Source: Rhodoplanes sp. Z2-YC6860 (GTDB lineage Bacteria; Pseudomonadota; Alphaproteobacteria; Rhizobiales; Xanthobacteraceae). Taken from it: a stretch of DNA of 64,000 nucleotides. The position numbers were made by a program, and so were the translations under genes. How positions within the stretch are numbered: position 1 is the stretch's first letter; every line of letters begins with the position of its first letter. The notes beneath the pieces were generated by a model. The model worked only from the letters and a program-made list of their open reading frames with translations, did not search any database and was not told the DNA's origin. The stretch covers positions 2,546,001 to 2,610,000 of the forward strand of contig NZ_CP007440.1 in the NCBI RefSeq assembly GCF_001579845.1. The letters are read 5' to 3'. Shown piece after piece: positions 51,809 through 63,945 of this stretch.

Positions 51809-54800
51809 GACTGTCTCGTTGCCTGTTCGACTTTGATGGGAAGCGTGAGCGAAAACGTGGAGCCTTCGCCGATCTTGGACTCGACCCAGATGCGGCCGCC
51901 GTGCATCTCGACGATGCGCTTGGAGATCGCGAGCCCGAGGCCCGTGCCGCCCTTGGCCTTGGTGATCGAGTTGTCGGCCTGCTGGAATTCCTGAAACAGC
52001 TTCTGCTGATCGGCCTCGGAAATGCCCGGGCCGGTGTCGTGGACCGCGAGATTGTAGGCGCCGTCGCTGGCGGTCGCCTTGATCGACACCTCGCCCTTGT
52101 CGGTGAACTTGATGGCATTGCCGACGAGATTGAGCAGCACCTGCGTCAGCCGCCGCTCGTCGCCGCGGCCGGACGGCAGCTCCTTCGGCATCTCGACGCG
52201 GAAGGCGAGGTTTTTGCTTGCGGCGAGCGGCTCGACCGCGCTGTAGACGCCGTGCACCACGTCCCTGATGGAGTAGCTGTCGAGACTCAGCACCAATTGC
52301 CCGGCCTCGATCTTGGAGAGGTCCAGCACGTCGTTGATCAGGCCGAGCAGATGCTTGCCGTTGCGGGTGATGCGCTCCAGCACGGTCATCATCTTCTCGG
52401 GTGGAGCGCCGTAGACATTGTCCTGAATGAGCTCGGTGTAGCCCAGGATCGCGTTGAGCGGTGTGCGCAGCTCGTGGCTCATGTTGGCCAGGAAGCGCGA
52501 CTTGTGCTCGCTCGCCTCTTCGAGCTGGCGGCTTTTTTTCTGGATCTCGTCGAACAGACGGACGTTCTCGATGGCGATCGCAGCCTGGTCGGCGAAGGTG
52601 GCGACGAGCTCGATCTGCTTCTCGGTGAACGGCCGCACCTCGGACCGCGTCAGGGCCAGCACGCCGACCGGTACGCCTTCGCGCAGCATCGGCACGCCGA
52701 GTATGGTGCGGAAGCCGCCGCGGTCCTGAGCCTCCTTCCAGGTGTATTCCGGATCGGCGTGGACGTCGGGGATATGAACGATTCTGCCATCAACCAAAGC
52801 ACGGCCCGTCGCCGTGTTGCGCTCCGCCTCCACCGGCATGTCCTTGACGTAGTCCAGGAAATCCGACGAGAAACCATAGGCCACCGAGCGATAGAAGCGA
52901 TCGCCCTTCTTCTGAGTGATCGTGCCCATGTCGGCGTCGCACAGATGGCCGGCCGTTCGCAGCAGCGTATCGAGCACGGTATGCAAGTCGAACGCCGAAC
53001 GACTGATGACCTTCAGCACGTCGGCGGTCGCGGTCTGCTGCTCCAATGCTTCGGAAAGATCGTTGGTGCGCTGGCGCAGCTCGTTGAGCAGCCGCGTATT
53101 CTCGATGGCGATCACGGCCTGCGCGGCGAAATTCTGCACAAGCTCGATCTGCTTGTCGGTAAATGGCCGGACCTCCTGACGAAAGATCGCCATGGAGCCC
53201 ACGAGCTTGTCTTCCTTCAGCATCGGCACCAGAAGGAAGGTGCGGGCGCCCCCCATGTCGGCCAGCGCAACAAATGGTTTGTAGCCCGTGATGTAGGCGT
53301 TGTCGGTCCGGATGTCGGCGATGTGAACGAGCGTCTTGGTGCGCACCAGGCGGGCCAAGGGGACATCGCCAGTCGGATAGATGACCGGCTCGCGGCGCCG
53401 CTCTTCGGCGTGAGCCTCAGGCAAGCCATGCGACGCCACCGCGCGGAAGCCCTCGCCCTCGGCGAGCCATAACATGCCGTATCGCGCCTGGCAGATGCGG
53501 GTCGCGTTATCGAGCATCGAGGCGAACACGGGCTCAAGTTCGCCAGGTGTGCGGCTGATGGCGTCGAGCACCTCGCTGGTGGCCGTCTGCTGCTCGAGCG
53601 ATTCGCTGAGATCGTCGGTGCGCTGGCGCAGTTCGTTGAGCAGCCGGGTGTTCTCGATCGCGATCACAGCCTGAGCAGCGAAGTTTTGCACCAGCTCGAT
53701 CTGCTTTTCGGTGAAGGGACGCACTTCCGTGCGGTAGATGACGAATGCGCCGACAAGCTCGTCGTCCCTGCGAAGCGGCACCGCGATGAGCGACCGCGCG
53801 CCGCCATATTCAGCTGCCGGGCCAGGATGCGACTCTGCGGTTTCGTCGTTGGTTTGGACGATCCCTTTCGTCTGGATCAACCTGTGAAGCGGGGTTCCGG
53901 CAAGTCGGATATCGTCGGCCGGCCGGTACGCGCCCCGGCGAAGAAATTCTTCGTAGCGAGACGGCACGTCCACATGGGCAGTCGAGCGGAATTCACCGTC
54001 ACGGCAGAGGAAGAGGACTCCGAATTTGGCCTCGCAGAGCTTGACGGCGTTCTCCAGCATGGCCTGGAACACCGGCTTGAGCTCGCCCGGCGAGCTGGAG
54101 ATGACCCTCAGAACCTCCGACGTCGCGGTTTGCTGCTCCAACGACTCTGTCAGGTCCTCCGTGCGCTGGCGCAGTTCCGTGAGCAGCCGCGTGTTCTCGA
54201 TGGCGATGACGGCCTGAGCGGCGAAGCTCGATATCACCGCGACCTGGTGATCGGTGAACGGTTCGACGCGCCGCCGCGCCACAACCAGAACGCCGATCGT
54301 CTGGCCCTGGCGGATCATCGGTGTGGCGAGAAAGGTGCGGTAGCCGACCTGCTTGGCCCACTCGACATAGGTGTATTCCGGATCGTTCAGAACGTCCGCG
54401 ACTTGGACGGTGCGGCCCTCGAGGAGGGCGCGGCCGACCACGCTGCTGCGCCCGGCGCGCAACGGCATCTGCTTGGTGAGCTCGATCCAGTCGCTTGGGA
54501 ATTGGAAATTGGTGACGTGATAGAAGTTGCCGGATTCACTCGGCCGCGCGATCGACGCCATGTCGGCGTCGCAGAGTCCTGCAGCTTCGCGCGTCAGCGT
54601 GTCGAGCACGGCCTGCAGGTCGTAACCCGACTGACTGATGAGTCTGAGCACGTCGGTGGTGGCTTGCTGCTGTGCGAGCGATTGCGCGAGAGCGCGCTTG
54701 AGTGCTGCCGTGCTTTCGGCCGGTCGCGCGGCGCGCGGGCGCGGCCGGGCTGCCGGCTTGCGTGCCGGCTTCCGTGCGCTCGTCCGTGCCTTCCCCCTGC

Positions 54801-54819
54801 GGCCCTTCACGACCCTCAT
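51805..54819 (-). CDS. Soluble histidine kinase with four GAF domains
   Basis: This 1004-residue kinase has a basic Ala/Pro/Arg N-terminus, four tandem GAF domains (about 65-215, 240-395, 420-580, 605-745), then HisKA with the phospho-acceptor His782 ([18 protein letters not shown]) and HATPase_c (N box [14 protein letters not shown]1 DTGPGIS, G2 [10 protein letters not shown]). The GAF units are separated by almost repeated coils ([20 protein letters not shown]), pointing to internal duplication. No membrane segment is visible, so it senses cytoplasmic signals. The next leftward gene is the single receiver. It resembles the kinase at 54830-57847 throughout the catalytic region. Confidence 0.94.
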   Translation of the reverse strand: MRVVKGRRGKARTSARKPARKPAARPRPRAARPAESTAALKRALAQSLAQQQATTDVLRLISQSGYDLQAVLDTLTREAAGLCDADMASIARPSESGNFYHVTNFQFPSDWIELTKQMPLRAGRSSVVGRALLEGRTVQVADVLNDPEYTYVEWAKQVGYRTFLATPMIRQGQTIGVLVVARRRVEPFTDHQVAVISSFAAQAVIAIENTRLLTELRQRTEDLTESLEQQTATSEVLRVISSSPGELKPVFQAMLENAVKLCEAKFGVLFLCRDGEFRSTAHVDVPSRYEEFLRRGAYRPADDIRLAGTPLHRLIQTKGIVQTNDETAESHPGPAAEYGGARSLIAVPLRRDDELVGAFVIYRTEVRPFTEKQIELVQNFAAQAVIAIENTRLLNELRQRTDDLSESLEQQTATSEVLDAISRTPGELEPVFASMLDNATRICQARYGMLWLAEGEGFRAVASHGLPEAHAEERRREPVIYPTGDVPLARLVRTKTLVHIADIRTDNAYITGYKPFVALADMGGARTFLLVPMLKEDKLVGSMAIFRQEVRPFTDKQIELVQNFAAQAVIAIENTRLLNELRQRTNDLSEALEQQTATADVLKVISRSAFDLHTVLDTLLRTAGHLCDADMGTITQKKGDRFYRSVAYGFSSDFLDYVKDMPVEAERNTATGRALVDGRIVHIPDVHADPEYTWKEAQDRGGFRTILGVPMLREGVPVGVLALTRSEVRPFTEKQIELVATFADQAAIAIENVRLFDEIQKKSRQLEEASEHKSRFLANMSHELRTPLNAILGYTELIQDNVYGAPPEKMMTVLERITRNGKHLLGLINDVLDLSKIEAGQLVLSLDSYSIRDVVHGVYSAVEPLAASKNLAFRVEMPKELPSGRGDERRLTQVLLNLVGNAIKFTDKGEVSIKATASDGAYNLAVHDTGPGISEADQQKLFQEFQQADNSITKAKGGTGLGLAISKRIVEMHGGRIWVESKIGEGSTFSLTLPIKVEQATRQS

Positions 54820-54829
54820 CCCCGCGGTG

Positions 54830-57800
54830 TCACGACGCCTTTGCTTGTGGCTGACCTTGCGCTTGAACTTGCGCCTGAACCTCGACCGGCAAAGTGAACT
54901 GGAACACCGAGCCCTGGCCCACCTCCGATTCCACCCAGAGCCTGCCGCCGTGCATTTCCACGATCCGGCGCGAGATCGACAGCCCGAGGCCCGTTCCGCC
55001 CTTTTTCTTGGTGGCCGAATTGTCGGCCTGCTGAAATTCCTCGAAGATCTTGGCTTGGTCGGTCTGGGAGATGCCGGGTCCGGTGTCCTTCACCGCCACC
55101 GTGAACGTGCCGTTGTTGGCGCTCGCCTTGATGATGACGTCGCCCTGGTCGGTGAACTTGATGGCGTTGCCGACGAGATTGAGGATCACCTGCGTGAGCC
55201 TGCGCTCGTCGCCGTGGCCCTTCGGCAATTCGCCCGGCGCGTCGATCTTGAAATTGAGACTCTTCGTGGAGGCGAGCGGCTCGACCGCGCTGTAGACGCT
55301 GTAGAGCACGTCCTTCATCGAATAGGCGGTCAGCGACAGCGTGAGCTGCCCGGCCTCGATCTTGGAAAGATCGAGCACGTCGTTGATCAGGCCGAGCAGG
55401 TGACGGCCGTTGCTTTCGACGCGCTTGAGTACGGCCTGCGCCTTTTCCGGCGTGTCGCCATAGATGCCGTCGAGAATGAGCTCGGTGTAGCCCAGGATCG
55501 CGTTCAGCGGCGTGCGCAGTTCGTGGCTCATGTTGGCGAGGAACTGCGACTTGTGCTGGCTCGCGATGGCGAGCTGCTTGCCCTTCTCCTCGATCTCGTG
55601 GAACAGGTTGGCGTTCTCGATCGCCACCACCGACTGGCCGGCAAAGGTTTCCAGGAGATCGATCGTCGATTTCGCGAATTCGCCGGGGTCCCGGCGCCGA
55701 ACCACGAGGGCGCCGGTGATGTGGCCGGGCCGCAGCAGCGGAACGATCAGGAGCGCCCGGTAGCCTTCGCGCAGATTGATGTCGTTGATCCGCGACGGCG
55801 GCTCCTTCTCGATGTCGGGCACCTGCACCGGCTTTCGCTGCATCGCCGCCGGCCCGATATGGGCGTCTCCGGTGCCGATCCTTTTGTCCGTGATGGCGAC
55901 GATCATGTCGTCGCTCATGCCGTAGGTGGCGCGCAGCTTGAACTCCTGACGCTCCTCGTCGAACACGTAAATCGCGCCGGCATCGGTGCGCGACAGCTGC
56001 ACGGCGCGCTGCACGATGGTGGTCAGCACGGTTTCGAGGTCGAGCGTCGAATTGACGGCCTGAGACACCTCGCCGAGCGCCTGCAATTCGCCGACGGAGC
56101 GGGCGAGTTCGTCGGTGCGCGCCCGCAATTCGCTAAGCAAGCGCGTGTTCTCGATCGCGATGACGGCCTGATTGGCAAAATTGGTCACCAGACCGGCTTG
56201 TTTGTCAGTAAATGGACGCACCTCTTGCCGGTAGATCGCGATCGCACCCACCAGATCATCTTCCTTGAGCATGGGCACGGTCAGCAAAGTGCGTGCTCCA
56301 GCAGAGCTGACCAACGTCGAATGCGTCGCTTCGTTTTGGTAGACGGCCTCGGCTTGGACGTCCGCGATCTGCACCGGCTTCTTGGTCTCTGCGACGCGAG
56401 CCAACCCGCTTCCCGGTGCGCCCGGCACAATCGGATTTTGGCGCCTGGCTTCTACATATTCGGGCGGCGCACCGTACAGTGACACAGTGCGGAAGGCGCC
56501 CCCTTCCGCAAGCAGCAAAACGCCGAACTTGGCTTCGCAGATACGCACGGCATTTTGCAAAATTGCCTGGAATACGGGATCGAGGTCACCGGGCGAGCCG
56601 CTGATGACTTGCAGCACGTCTGATGTCGCCGTCTGCTGTTGCAAGGACTCGCTCAGCTCGGACGTCCGCTGCTCGACCTTCTGCTCCAGGCCCGCATAGG
56701 ATTCTTCCAGCCGTCCGGCCATGTCGTTGAACTGGTCGGCGAGCCTTTCCAGTTCGTCGCCGGTCTTGATCGAGATGCGTTGCTCGAGGTTGCCGCTGCC
56801 GATCTGAGCCGCGCCCTCGCGCAACTGCTGGATCGGGATGATCATCTTGCGCGCCAGGAACATGGCGGCGAGGAGCGCGAGCGCCAGGCCGCCGGCGAGC
56901 AGCCAGGCCGAGCGCTGGATCGACACATAGAGCGGCGCATAGGCTTCGTCGATCGGCAGCTCGACGAACATCAGCCAGCGCAGCGGCAGGATCGGCGCAT
57001 GCGCGGTCAGCACCTCGCGGCCCTGGATGTCGCGCACGATCTCGACGCCTTCGCGCGCGGGCCCTTCCGCGGCCTCACTCGCGGCCTTGATGTAGCCGAG
57101 CTTGTACATGTCGGTGTTGCGAAGGACGAGGCTGATGTCCGGATGCGCGATCAACCGGCCGCGGCCATCGATGACGAAAGCCTGGCCCTTCTGGCCGACC
57201 TTGATCTGGCTCACCACCTCCCAGATGAACTTCAGGTTCACCTCGGCGACGCTGACGCCGGCGTCGCGCCGCGCGCCAGCCATGGCGAGCGTCATGTAGG
57301 GCTCGGACTCGCGGCGGAAGTAGACCGGGCCGTAATAGATCTTCTTCGCCACGGCCTCGGTGAACTTCGGGTCCTTGGAAAAGTCGGTGCCGACGCCGAC
57401 CGCATCCATGGCAAGCCGCGACACCCGAAGCTGCTCCTTGCCGCTGGCGTCGAGCTGGGCAAGCTCGGTGATCGCGGGCACCTGGCGGAGCAGCCGCAGC
57501 GCGTCGAACCTGCGCTGCTCGAGCGCGCTCGCGGTCCATGGCAGCTGCGTGGTCCAGCCGATCTGCCCCTCGATGTCCTTGATATACTGGCTGATCTTGC
57601 CGGCCGCAGCGATCGCCTGCTCACGCTGGATGCGGGTCAATGCCTCCTTGTTCTCCTGATAGGAGAACCAGATCTCGAACAGTCCATTGGTGAGAAGCGC
57701 GACCGACACCACCGCGACGAACAGCGCCACGTATTTGCGGAACAGCCGGCTGCCGAAATGGGAGCCCATGCCGTCCGCCGTCCGGCGCAGCAAGCCTGGA

Positions 57801-57847
57801 TCGGGCCGTCTTCCCGCACTGACGACGTCGTTCGTGGTCATTCCCAT
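54830..57847 (-). CDS. Membrane histidine kinase with periplasmic sensor, HAMP and two GAF domains
   Basis: This kinase of about 1005 residues has a transmembrane segment ([23 protein letters not shown]), a periplasmic Cache-like sensor region ([38 protein letters not shown]), a second membrane segment ([20 protein letters not shown]) and HAMP. Two GAF domains follow, then HisKA ([20 protein letters not shown]) and HATPase_c. A Gln/Ala-rich C-terminus ([16 protein letters not shown]) ends the protein. Starts are possible at ATG 57847 or 57841, or a TTG at 57877. It lies ten bases upstream of the other kinase on the same strand, so the two are likely co-transcribed. Confidence 0.93.
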   Translation of the reverse strand: MGMTTNDVVSAGRRPDPGLLRRTADGMGSHFGSRLFRKYVALFVAVVSVALLTNGLFEIWFSYQENKEALTRIQREQAIAAAGKISQYIKDIEGQIGWTTQLPWTASALEQRRFDALRLLRQVPAITELAQLDASGKEQLRVSRLAMDAVGVGTDFSKDPKFTEAVAKKIYYGPVYFRRESEPYMTLAMAGARRDAGVSVAEVNLKFIWEVVSQIKVGQKGQAFVIDGRGRLIAHPDISLVLRNTDMYKLGYIKAASEAAEGPAREGVEIVRDIQGREVLTAHAPILPLRWLMFVELPIDEAYAPLYVSIQRSAWLLAGGLALALLAAMFLARKMIIPIQQLREGAAQIGSGNLEQRISIKTGDELERLADQFNDMAGRLEESYAGLEQKVEQRTSELSESLQQQTATSDVLQVISGSPGDLDPVFQAILQNAVRICEAKFGVLLLAEGGAFRTVSLYGAPPEYVEARRQNPIVPGAPGSGLARVAETKKPVQIADVQAEAVYQNEATHSTLVSSAGARTLLTVPMLKEDDLVGAIAIYRQEVRPFTDKQAGLVTNFANQAVIAIENTRLLSELRARTDELARSVGELQALGEVSQAVNSTLDLETVLTTIVQRAVQLSRTDAGAIYVFDEERQEFKLRATYGMSDDMIVAITDKRIGTGDAHIGPAAMQRKPVQVPDIEKEPPSRINDINLREGYRALLIVPLLRPGHITGALVVRRRDPGEFAKSTIDLLETFAGQSVVAIENANLFHEIEEKGKQLAIASQHKSQFLANMSHELRTPLNAILGYTELILDGIYGDTPEKAQAVLKRVESNGRHLLGLINDVLDLSKIEAGQLTLSLTAYSMKDVLYSVYSAVEPLASTKSLNFKIDAPGELPKGHGDERRLTQVILNLVGNAIKFTDQGDVIIKASANNGTFTVAVKDTGPGISQTDQAKIFEEFQQADNSATKKKGGTGLGLSISRRIVEMHGGRLWVESEVGQGSVFQFTLPVEVQAQVQAQGQPQAKAS

Positions 57848-58086
57848 CCCGGGCTTAAGGCCTGAAACTCTTGTCAAATTACACGACAGGCCCCAGCCTT
57901 TAAACGGCTTGGATGCGTGAATAGCCCGGTTTTACTATCCGGCGTTTAACCGGTTGCCGCGGCGCGAAAATCCTGCGCGAATGGGGCCAGACTGGAGCCC
58001 GCTGCCGCCCCCGCTGGTCAGCGGTACGGCCTGGAAATTGCATCGGATTTGGGCAGTCAGTCGGGGTCAAAAGCGGGCCGGAAGGG

Positions 58087-61000
58087 ATGTCGGTTCAAGT
58101 CGCGTTAAAGCATGTCACTCGGTATCGGTACGACCGCCCGGTCAGTCTCGGGCCCCAGATCATACGTTTGCGTCCGGCGCCTCACTGCCGCACCGCGATC
58201 CTCGCCTATTCGCTGAAGGTCGAGCCGGCCCAGCATTTCGTCAACTGGCAGCAAGACCCGAACGGCAACTGGCTCGCCCGTTACGTCTTCCCGGAAAAGA
58301 CCAACGAATTTTCGATCACGGTCGATCTCCGGGCCGACATGTCGGTGATCAACCCTTTCGATTTCTTCATCGATCCGATCGCAACCAATTTCCCGTTCGC
58401 TTATCCGAGTGAGTTCAACGAGGAGCTGGCGCCTTATCTCTCCACCGAGGCGGCGGGACCGCTGCTGAAAGCCTATGTCGACGCCGTTCCGCGGAAGCCC
58501 ACGAGCATCGTCGACTTCATCGTTGGCCTCAACCAGCAGCTCCAGCGCGACATCAGATATCTCGTGCGTCTCGATCCCGGCGTGCAGACTCCGGAAGAAA
58601 CGCTGAAGCTCGCCTCGGGATCGTGCCGCGACAGCGCCTGGCTCATGGTGCAGATCCTGCGGCATCTCGGCCTCGCGGCGCGTTTCGTGTCCGGCTATCT
58701 CATTCAGCTCGTGCCGGACCTCAAAGCTCTCGACGGCCCGGCGGGCTCGACTGCGGACTTCACCGACCTGCACGCCTGGACCGAGGTGTATCTGCCGGGC
58801 GCCGGCTGGGTCGGCCTCGATCCGACCTCAGGCCTGCTCACCGGCGAGGGGCACATGCCGCTCGCGGCCACGCCGCATTATCGCGCGGCGGCGCCCATAT
58901 CGGGCGGGGTCGACGCGGCCAATGTGGAGTTCGCGTTCGAGATGAAGCTCACGCGCGTCGACGAGAAGCCGCGCGTCACGTTCCCGTTCTCCGATGAAGC
59001 CTGGCACGCGCTCGACAAGCTCGGCGACAAGGTCGAGGACGATCTCAATGCGCAGGACGTCCGCCTCACCATGGGTGGCGAGCCGACCTTCGTGTCGATC
59101 GACGATTATCAATCGGCTGAGTGGAACACCGCGGCGCTGGGTCCGACCAAGCGCATGCTCGCCGATCAATTGATCCGAAGATTGCGCGACCGCTTCGGGC
59201 CGGGCGGCATGATCCATTACGGCCAGGGCAAATGGTATCCCGGCGAGGAGTTGCCGCGCTGGGCGTTCTCGCTGATCTGGCGCGCCGATGGCAAGCCGCT
59301 CTGGCAGAACGAGGCGCTGATCGCGAGCGAGAAGCCGGTGAAGGCTGCGTCGAGCAATGACGCGCACTGGTTCACGGAGAACCTGGCAGGCCGGCTCGGC
59401 ATCGAGACCAAGCATGTCGTTCCGGCCTTCGAGGATCCGGCCGAGCGGATGATCAAGGAGGGCGCGCTGCCCGCCAACGTCGATCCAGCCGATCCGAAGG
59501 TTGACGATCCACTCGAGCGGTCGCGCATCATGCGCGAGTTCAACCGGCATCTCTCGGTGCCATCCGGCTACGTGCTGCCGGTGCAGCGCTGGAACGCGCA
59601 GGCCGGTGGCGGCTGGATCAGCGAGGTCTGGCAGCTTCGCCGCCAAAGGCTGTTTCTGTTGCCGGGCGACTCGCCCGTCGGCTTCCGGCTGCCGCTCGGT
59701 TCGTTGCCTTATATCGCGCCGGTCGACGAGCCACGGCTGGTGCCGGCCGATCCGTTTGGGCCGCGCGGGGTCTTGCCCGAGCCCGAGCAGCTCGCGCGCG
59801 CTTACGCGACCAACGGCGGCAGTTACGTGCCGCCGCGCGTGCCATCGGGCTACGGTGTCATGCCGTTGCCAAGCTCGCCGCAGGGCGTTCGCCCGGTGCG
59901 CACCGCCATCGCGGTCGAGCCGCGGGACGGCACGCTTTGCGTGTTCTTGCCGCCCGTCGAACGGCTCGAGGACTACCTCGAGCTTCTCGCCGCGGTCGAG
60001 GCGAGCGCCGCCGAGCTGAACCTTCCGGTGCATGTCGAGGGCTACCTGCCGCCGCCCGATCCGCGGCTGCGCGTCATCAAAGTCACGCCCGACCCTGGCG
60101 TCATCGAGGTGAACGTGCATCCGGCCGCGTCATGGCGCGAGGCGGTCGACATCACCCGCAGCCTCTACGAAGAGGCGCGGCTTTCGCGGCTCGGCACCGA
60201 CAAGTTCATGATCGACGGGCGCCACACCGGAACCGGCGGCGGCAATCACGTCGTGCTCGGCGGCGACAGCCCGGCCGACAGTCCGTTCCTGCGCCGGCCC
60301 GATCTGCTCAAGAGTCTGGTCATCTATTTCCTGCGCCATCCGTCGCTGTCTTATCTGTTCTCCGGGCTGTTCATCGGCCCGACCAGCCAGGCGCCGCGGC
60401 TCGATGAGGCGCGGCAGGACCTGCTTTACGAGCTCGACATCGCGCTCTCGATGGTGCCGGCACCGGGGCCAGGCGAAGCGCCGCGGCCGTGGCTGGTTGA
60501 CCGGCTGTTCCGCAATCTCCTGGTCGACGTCACTGGCAACACGCACCGCACTGAAATCTGCATCGACAAGCTGTTCTCGCCGGATGGTCCGACCGGGCGG
60601 CTCGGCCTCGTCGAATTCCGCTCTTTCGAGATGCCGCCCGACGCGCGCATGAGCCTCGCGCAGCAGGTGCTGCTCCGCGCGCTGGTCGCCTGGTTCTGGC
60701 GCGAGCCGCAGCACGGCACATTGCCGCGCTGGGGTACGGCGCTGCACGACCGCTTCATGCTCGGCGAGTTCGTCTGGCAGGATTTTCTCGGCGTGCTCGA
60801 TGACCTGCGCCACGCCGGATATCCGATGGAGTCCGTCTGGTTCGACGCGCAGCGTGAGTTTCGTTTTCCGTTCTATGGCACGGTGCAGGCCGGAGGCGTC
60901 AATCTCGAACTGCGCCATGCGCTCGAGCCGTGGCACGTGATGGGGGAGGAAAGCACGGGCGGCGGCACCACGCGCTTCGTCGACTCTTCCGTCGAGCGGT

Positions 61001-61413
61001 TGCAGGTTCGCGTCGACAATCTCAACCCGCAACGCCATGTCATCGCCTGCAACGGCCGTCGCGTGCCGATGGCGCCAACCGGCCGAAGCGGCGAATATGC
61101 CGCGGGCGTCCGCTTCAAGGCGTGGAACCTGACATCGGCGCTGCAACCGACCATCGCGGTGCATTCGCCGCTCACCTTCGACATTTACGACACCTGGAAC
61201 GGTCGGTCGCTCGGCGGCTGCGTCTATCACGTGGCGCATCCGGGCGGCCGCAACTATGAGACCTTCCCGGTCAACGCCTATGAGGCGCAATCCCGCCGTC
61301 TTGCCCGCTTCGAGACCAAGGGGCATACGCCGGGTACGTTCACGATTCCCGCGGAGGAGCGCTCGCTGGAATACCCCATGACGCTCGACCTGCGCCGGCC
61401 GACTCAGATTTGA
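58087..61413 (+). CDS. Transglutaminase-like protein with a C-terminal DUF2126 domain
   Basis: This 1108-residue cytoplasmic protein begins with a bacterial transglutaminase N-terminal beta domain ([20 protein letters not shown]) and a transglutaminase core: Cys180 in GSCRDSAWL, His229 in DLHAWTEVY and Asp245 in LDPTSG. The large C-terminal part is a DUF2126 domain ([19 protein letters not shown], then [21 protein letters not shown]). A GGAAGGG site precedes the ATG. It is the first gene of a rightward set with an ATP-grasp/alpha-E gene and another transglutaminase-like gene. Comparative genomics predicts that such sets build or modify peptides; the reaction is not established. Confidence 0.93.
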   Translation: MSVQVALKHVTRYRYDRPVSLGPQIIRLRPAPHCRTAILAYSLKVEPAQHFVNWQQDPNGNWLARYVFPEKTNEFSITVDLRADMSVINPFDFFIDPIATNFPFAYPSEFNEELAPYLSTEAAGPLLKAYVDAVPRKPTSIVDFIVGLNQQLQRDIRYLVRLDPGVQTPEETLKLASGSCRDSAWLMVQILRHLGLAARFVSGYLIQLVPDLKALDGPAGSTADFTDLHAWTEVYLPGAGWVGLDPTSGLLTGEGHMPLAATPHYRAAAPISGGVDAANVEFAFEMKLTRVDEKPRVTFPFSDEAWHALDKLGDKVEDDLNAQDVRLTMGGEPTFVSIDDYQSAEWNTAALGPTKRMLADQLIRRLRDRFGPGGMIHYGQGKWYPGEELPRWAFSLIWRADGKPLWQNEALIASEKPVKAASSNDAHWFTENLAGRLGIETKHVVPAFEDPAERMIKEGALPANVDPADPKVDDPLERSRIMREFNRHLSVPSGYVLPVQRWNAQAGGGWISEVWQLRRQRLFLLPGDSPVGFRLPLGSLPYIAPVDEPRLVPADPFGPRGVLPEPEQLARAYATNGGSYVPPRVPSGYGVMPLPSSPQGVRPVRTAIAVEPRDGTLCVFLPPVERLEDYLELLAAVEASAAELNLPVHVEGYLPPPDPRLRVIKVTPDPGVIEVNVHPAASWREAVDITRSLYEEARLSRLGTDKFMIDGRHTGTGGGNHVVLGGDSPADSPFLRRPDLLKSLVIYFLRHPSLSYLFSGLFIGPTSQAPRLDEARQDLLYELDIALSMVPAPGPGEAPRPWLVDRLFRNLLVDVTGNTHRTEICIDKLFSPDGPTGRLGLVEFRSFEMPPDARMSLAQQVLLRALVAWFWREPQHGTLPRWGTALHDRFMLGEFVWQDFLGVLDDLRHAGYPMESVWFDAQREFRFPFYGTVQAGGVNLELRHALEPWHVMGEESTGGGTTRFVDSSVERLQVRVDNLNPQRHVIACNGRRVPMAPTGRSGEYAAGVRFKAWNLTSALQPTIAVHSPLTFDIYDTWNGRSLGGCVYHVAHPGGRNYETFPVNAYEAQSRRLARFETKGHTPGTFTIPAEERSLEYPMTLDLRRPTQI

Positions 61414-61422
61414 TGCTTCCGT

Positions 61423-63945
61423 ATGGCTCAGCCCGGCATTGCCCAGCAAGAAGGTGCTGATACGAGCGCTGGCCAAAGCGCCGAGTTCGGGCCGTTGCTC
61501 GCGGGCTATCACTGCCTTTATCCGCGTGTCTTCGACGAGATGATGGATCACGCCGGCCACGTGCGCGAGCACTGGCGGCCGTTTTTGTCCATGCTGATGG
61601 CGCTCGGGCCTGACGAGGTGAACCGGCGCTTCTCGGCGGCCGACCGGCAGCTGCGCGACTCCGGTGTGTTCTATCGGGTCTACGAGGATCCCGAGGGCGC
61701 GGTGCGGCCGTGGCCGTTGAGCCACGTGCCGCTTCTGATCAACCAGGCTGAATGGCAGGAGCTGCAGGCTGGCCTGATCCAGCGCGCCGAACTGCTCGAA
61801 GCCATTCTCGCGGACATCTATGGGCCGGCGAAGCTCGTGAGCGAAGGCCGGTTGCCTGCCGCAGTCGTCGCCGGCAATCCGGAATTCTTGCGGCCGATGG
61901 TCGGCGTCAAGCCGCGCGGCGACGCCTACTTGCGCTTCTACGGAGTCGATGTCGGCCGCTCGCCCGATGGGCGCTGGTGGGTGCTGGGCGACCGGACGCA
62001 GGCGCCGTCGGGCGCGGGATTTGCCCTGGAAAACCGCCTCGCGCTGTCGCGCGCCATGCCGGATATCTACACGTCGCTGCATGTCGAGCGGGTCGCCGGG
62101 TTTTTCCAGGCGTTCCAGGCGTCGCTTGCGTCGCTCAATCATCGCGATGACTCGCCGATCTGCGTGCTGACGCCGGGGCCGCTCAACGAGACCTATTTCG
62201 AGCACGCCTATCTGGCGCGCTATCTCGGTCTGCTGCTGGTCGAAGGCGAAGACCTCGCCGTGCAACACGACGGTGTGTTCATCCGCACCGTGTCGGGGCT
62301 GAAGCGCGCCGAGGTGTTGCTGCGCCGTCTCGATGCCGACTTTGCCGATCCGCTGGAGCTTTCCGCCCGCTCGCGCCTCGGCGTGCCGGGCCTGGTGCAG
62401 GCGGTGCGCGACGGCACGGTTGCGATCGCGAATGCGCTCGGCTCCGGTGTGGTCGAGGCGCCGGCCATGTTGAGCTTCCTGCCGGCGCTGGCGTCTGCGG
62501 TGCTGGGGCAGGAGCTGAAGCTGCCGAATGTCGCGACCTGGTGGCTCGGCGATCCCACGGTCCGCGACGATGTCCTGAAGCGTTTCGACGAACTGGTGAT
62601 CGCGTCCGCGTTTTCCGGCGATGCACCGGCGCACATCGATCGCAAGGTCGCGCTCGGCCGCGACCTTGACGCGAAGGCTCGTGCGCAGATCGTCGAAGCG
62701 ATCGGCCGTCGCGGCATCGACTTCGTCGCCCAGGAGGCGGTGAAGCTTTCGACCACGCCGGTCTGGGCCAACGGCCAGCTGGTGCCAAGGCCGTTCATCC
62801 TGCGGTTGCTGGTCGCGCGCACCAATGACGGTTGGCGCGTGATGCCCGGCGGGTTTGTACGGATCGCCGACGATCTCGACGCGCGCGCTGTCAATCTCCA
62901 GCAGGGCGGCCGCACCGCGGACGCCTGGATCCTGTCCGACAAACCGGTGCCGCAGACCACACTGCTGCCGACGCCCGACCGCATCACCATCAACCGCCAG
63001 ACCGGCGCGCTGCCGAGCCGTGCCGCCGCGAACCTGCTCTGGCTGGGCCGTTATGTTGAACGCGCCGAAGCGACACTTCGCCTTGTGCGCTCGTTGATCA
63101 ATCGCGCATCCGACACCTCACCCGAGGCGGGCGAGCTGATTGCCGACATCGCGGGGCTGCTGCGCGCTTGGGGCGCCGTGCCGGAAGCGATGCTCAGCGC
63201 CAAACCGGCGCTGCTCGCGGCCGCAGCGCTGCAGCAGCGCGAGTTGCCGGGTGCGCTGCCGCAACTCGTTCGTTCTGCACAGAACGCGGCGTCCGTCATC
63301 CGCGACCGCTTCTCGCCGGATGCCTGGCGGGCGCTGACCGATCTCGTCGAGATGATCAACGCGCCGTTCGAGCAGGGTCCGAACGAGAGCGCGATCTTCG
63401 ATCGCATCAACGCAGCACTGCGCATCGTCGCGGCTTTCTCCGGGCTGGAGCAGGAGAATATGAGTCAGCTCGCGGGCTGGCGGTTCCTGGAGCTCGGCCG
63501 CCGCATCGAGCGGACGCTTGCCACCTCGCGCTTCATCCGGCAGTTCGCCTTCGGCACACCCGCGGAAGGCTCGCTCGACGTGCTGCTGGAGCTCGCCGAC
63601 AGCCAGATCACCTACCGGCTGCGCTACGTCATGGTCGCGGCCCGTGCGCCGGTGATCGATCTCGTCGCGCTCGATCCCAACAATCCGCGCTCGATCGTGC
63701 ACCAGCTGACGCGGATCGAGACGCATCTTGCCGCGCTGACAAAAAGCGACGACGGGAGGCTGTCGCCGCCAGAGCAGGTCGCGACCGTGCTCACCGCAAA
63801 GCTTCGCACCGCCGATGTGGCTCAACTCGACGAGGGTATGTTGATCGAAGCCGAGAACGCGCTGATGCGGCTCTCCGACGTGATCGGCTCGACCTATTTC
63901 ACCACGCAGCATCGCTCCGAGGCTCAGCACGAGGCGCATGCATGA
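61423..63945 (+). CDS. Circularly permuted ATP-grasp ligase fused to an alpha-E domain
   Basis: This 840-residue protein joins a circularly permuted ATP-grasp domain (about residues 30-490; KPRGDAYLRFYGVDVGRSPDGRWWVLGDRTQ and LTPGPLNETYFEHAYLARYLG) with a helical alpha-E (DUF403) domain at about 530-830 (ANLLWLGRYVERAEATLRLV, DVIGSTYFTTQHR). ATP-grasp ligases form amide bonds from carboxylates and amines with ATP. In many genomes the two parts are separate neighbouring genes. It starts ten bases after the DUF2126 gene, and its stop overlaps the next start as ATGA. Confidence 0.92.
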   Translation: MAQPGIAQQEGADTSAGQSAEFGPLLAGYHCLYPRVFDEMMDHAGHVREHWRPFLSMLMALGPDEVNRRFSAADRQLRDSGVFYRVYEDPEGAVRPWPLSHVPLLINQAEWQELQAGLIQRAELLEAILADIYGPAKLVSEGRLPAAVVAGNPEFLRPMVGVKPRGDAYLRFYGVDVGRSPDGRWWVLGDRTQAPSGAGFALENRLALSRAMPDIYTSLHVERVAGFFQAFQASLASLNHRDDSPICVLTPGPLNETYFEHAYLARYLGLLLVEGEDLAVQHDGVFIRTVSGLKRAEVLLRRLDADFADPLELSARSRLGVPGLVQAVRDGTVAIANALGSGVVEAPAMLSFLPALASAVLGQELKLPNVATWWLGDPTVRDDVLKRFDELVIASAFSGDAPAHIDRKVALGRDLDAKARAQIVEAIGRRGIDFVAQEAVKLSTTPVWANGQLVPRPFILRLLVARTNDGWRVMPGGFVRIADDLDARAVNLQQGGRTADAWILSDKPVPQTTLLPTPDRITINRQTGALPSRAAANLLWLGRYVERAEATLRLVRSLINRASDTSPEAGELIADIAGLLRAWGAVPEAMLSAKPALLAAAALQQRELPGALPQLVRSAQNAASVIRDRFSPDAWRALTDLVEMINAPFEQGPNESAIFDRINAALRIVAAFSGLEQENMSQLAGWRFLELGRRIERTLATSRFIRQFAFGTPAEGSLDVLLELADSQITYRLRYVMVAARAPVIDLVALDPNNPRSIVHQLTRIETHLAALTKSDDGRLSPPEQVATVLTAKLRTADVAQLDEGMLIEAENALMRLSDVIGSTYFTTQHRSEAQHEAHA

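Noticed and set aside
60130-62634. A 2.5 kb open frame on the - strand under the DUF2126 and ATP-grasp genes
   Set aside because: It is a shadow of two conserved proteins on the + strand, with biased composition and no ribosome site.
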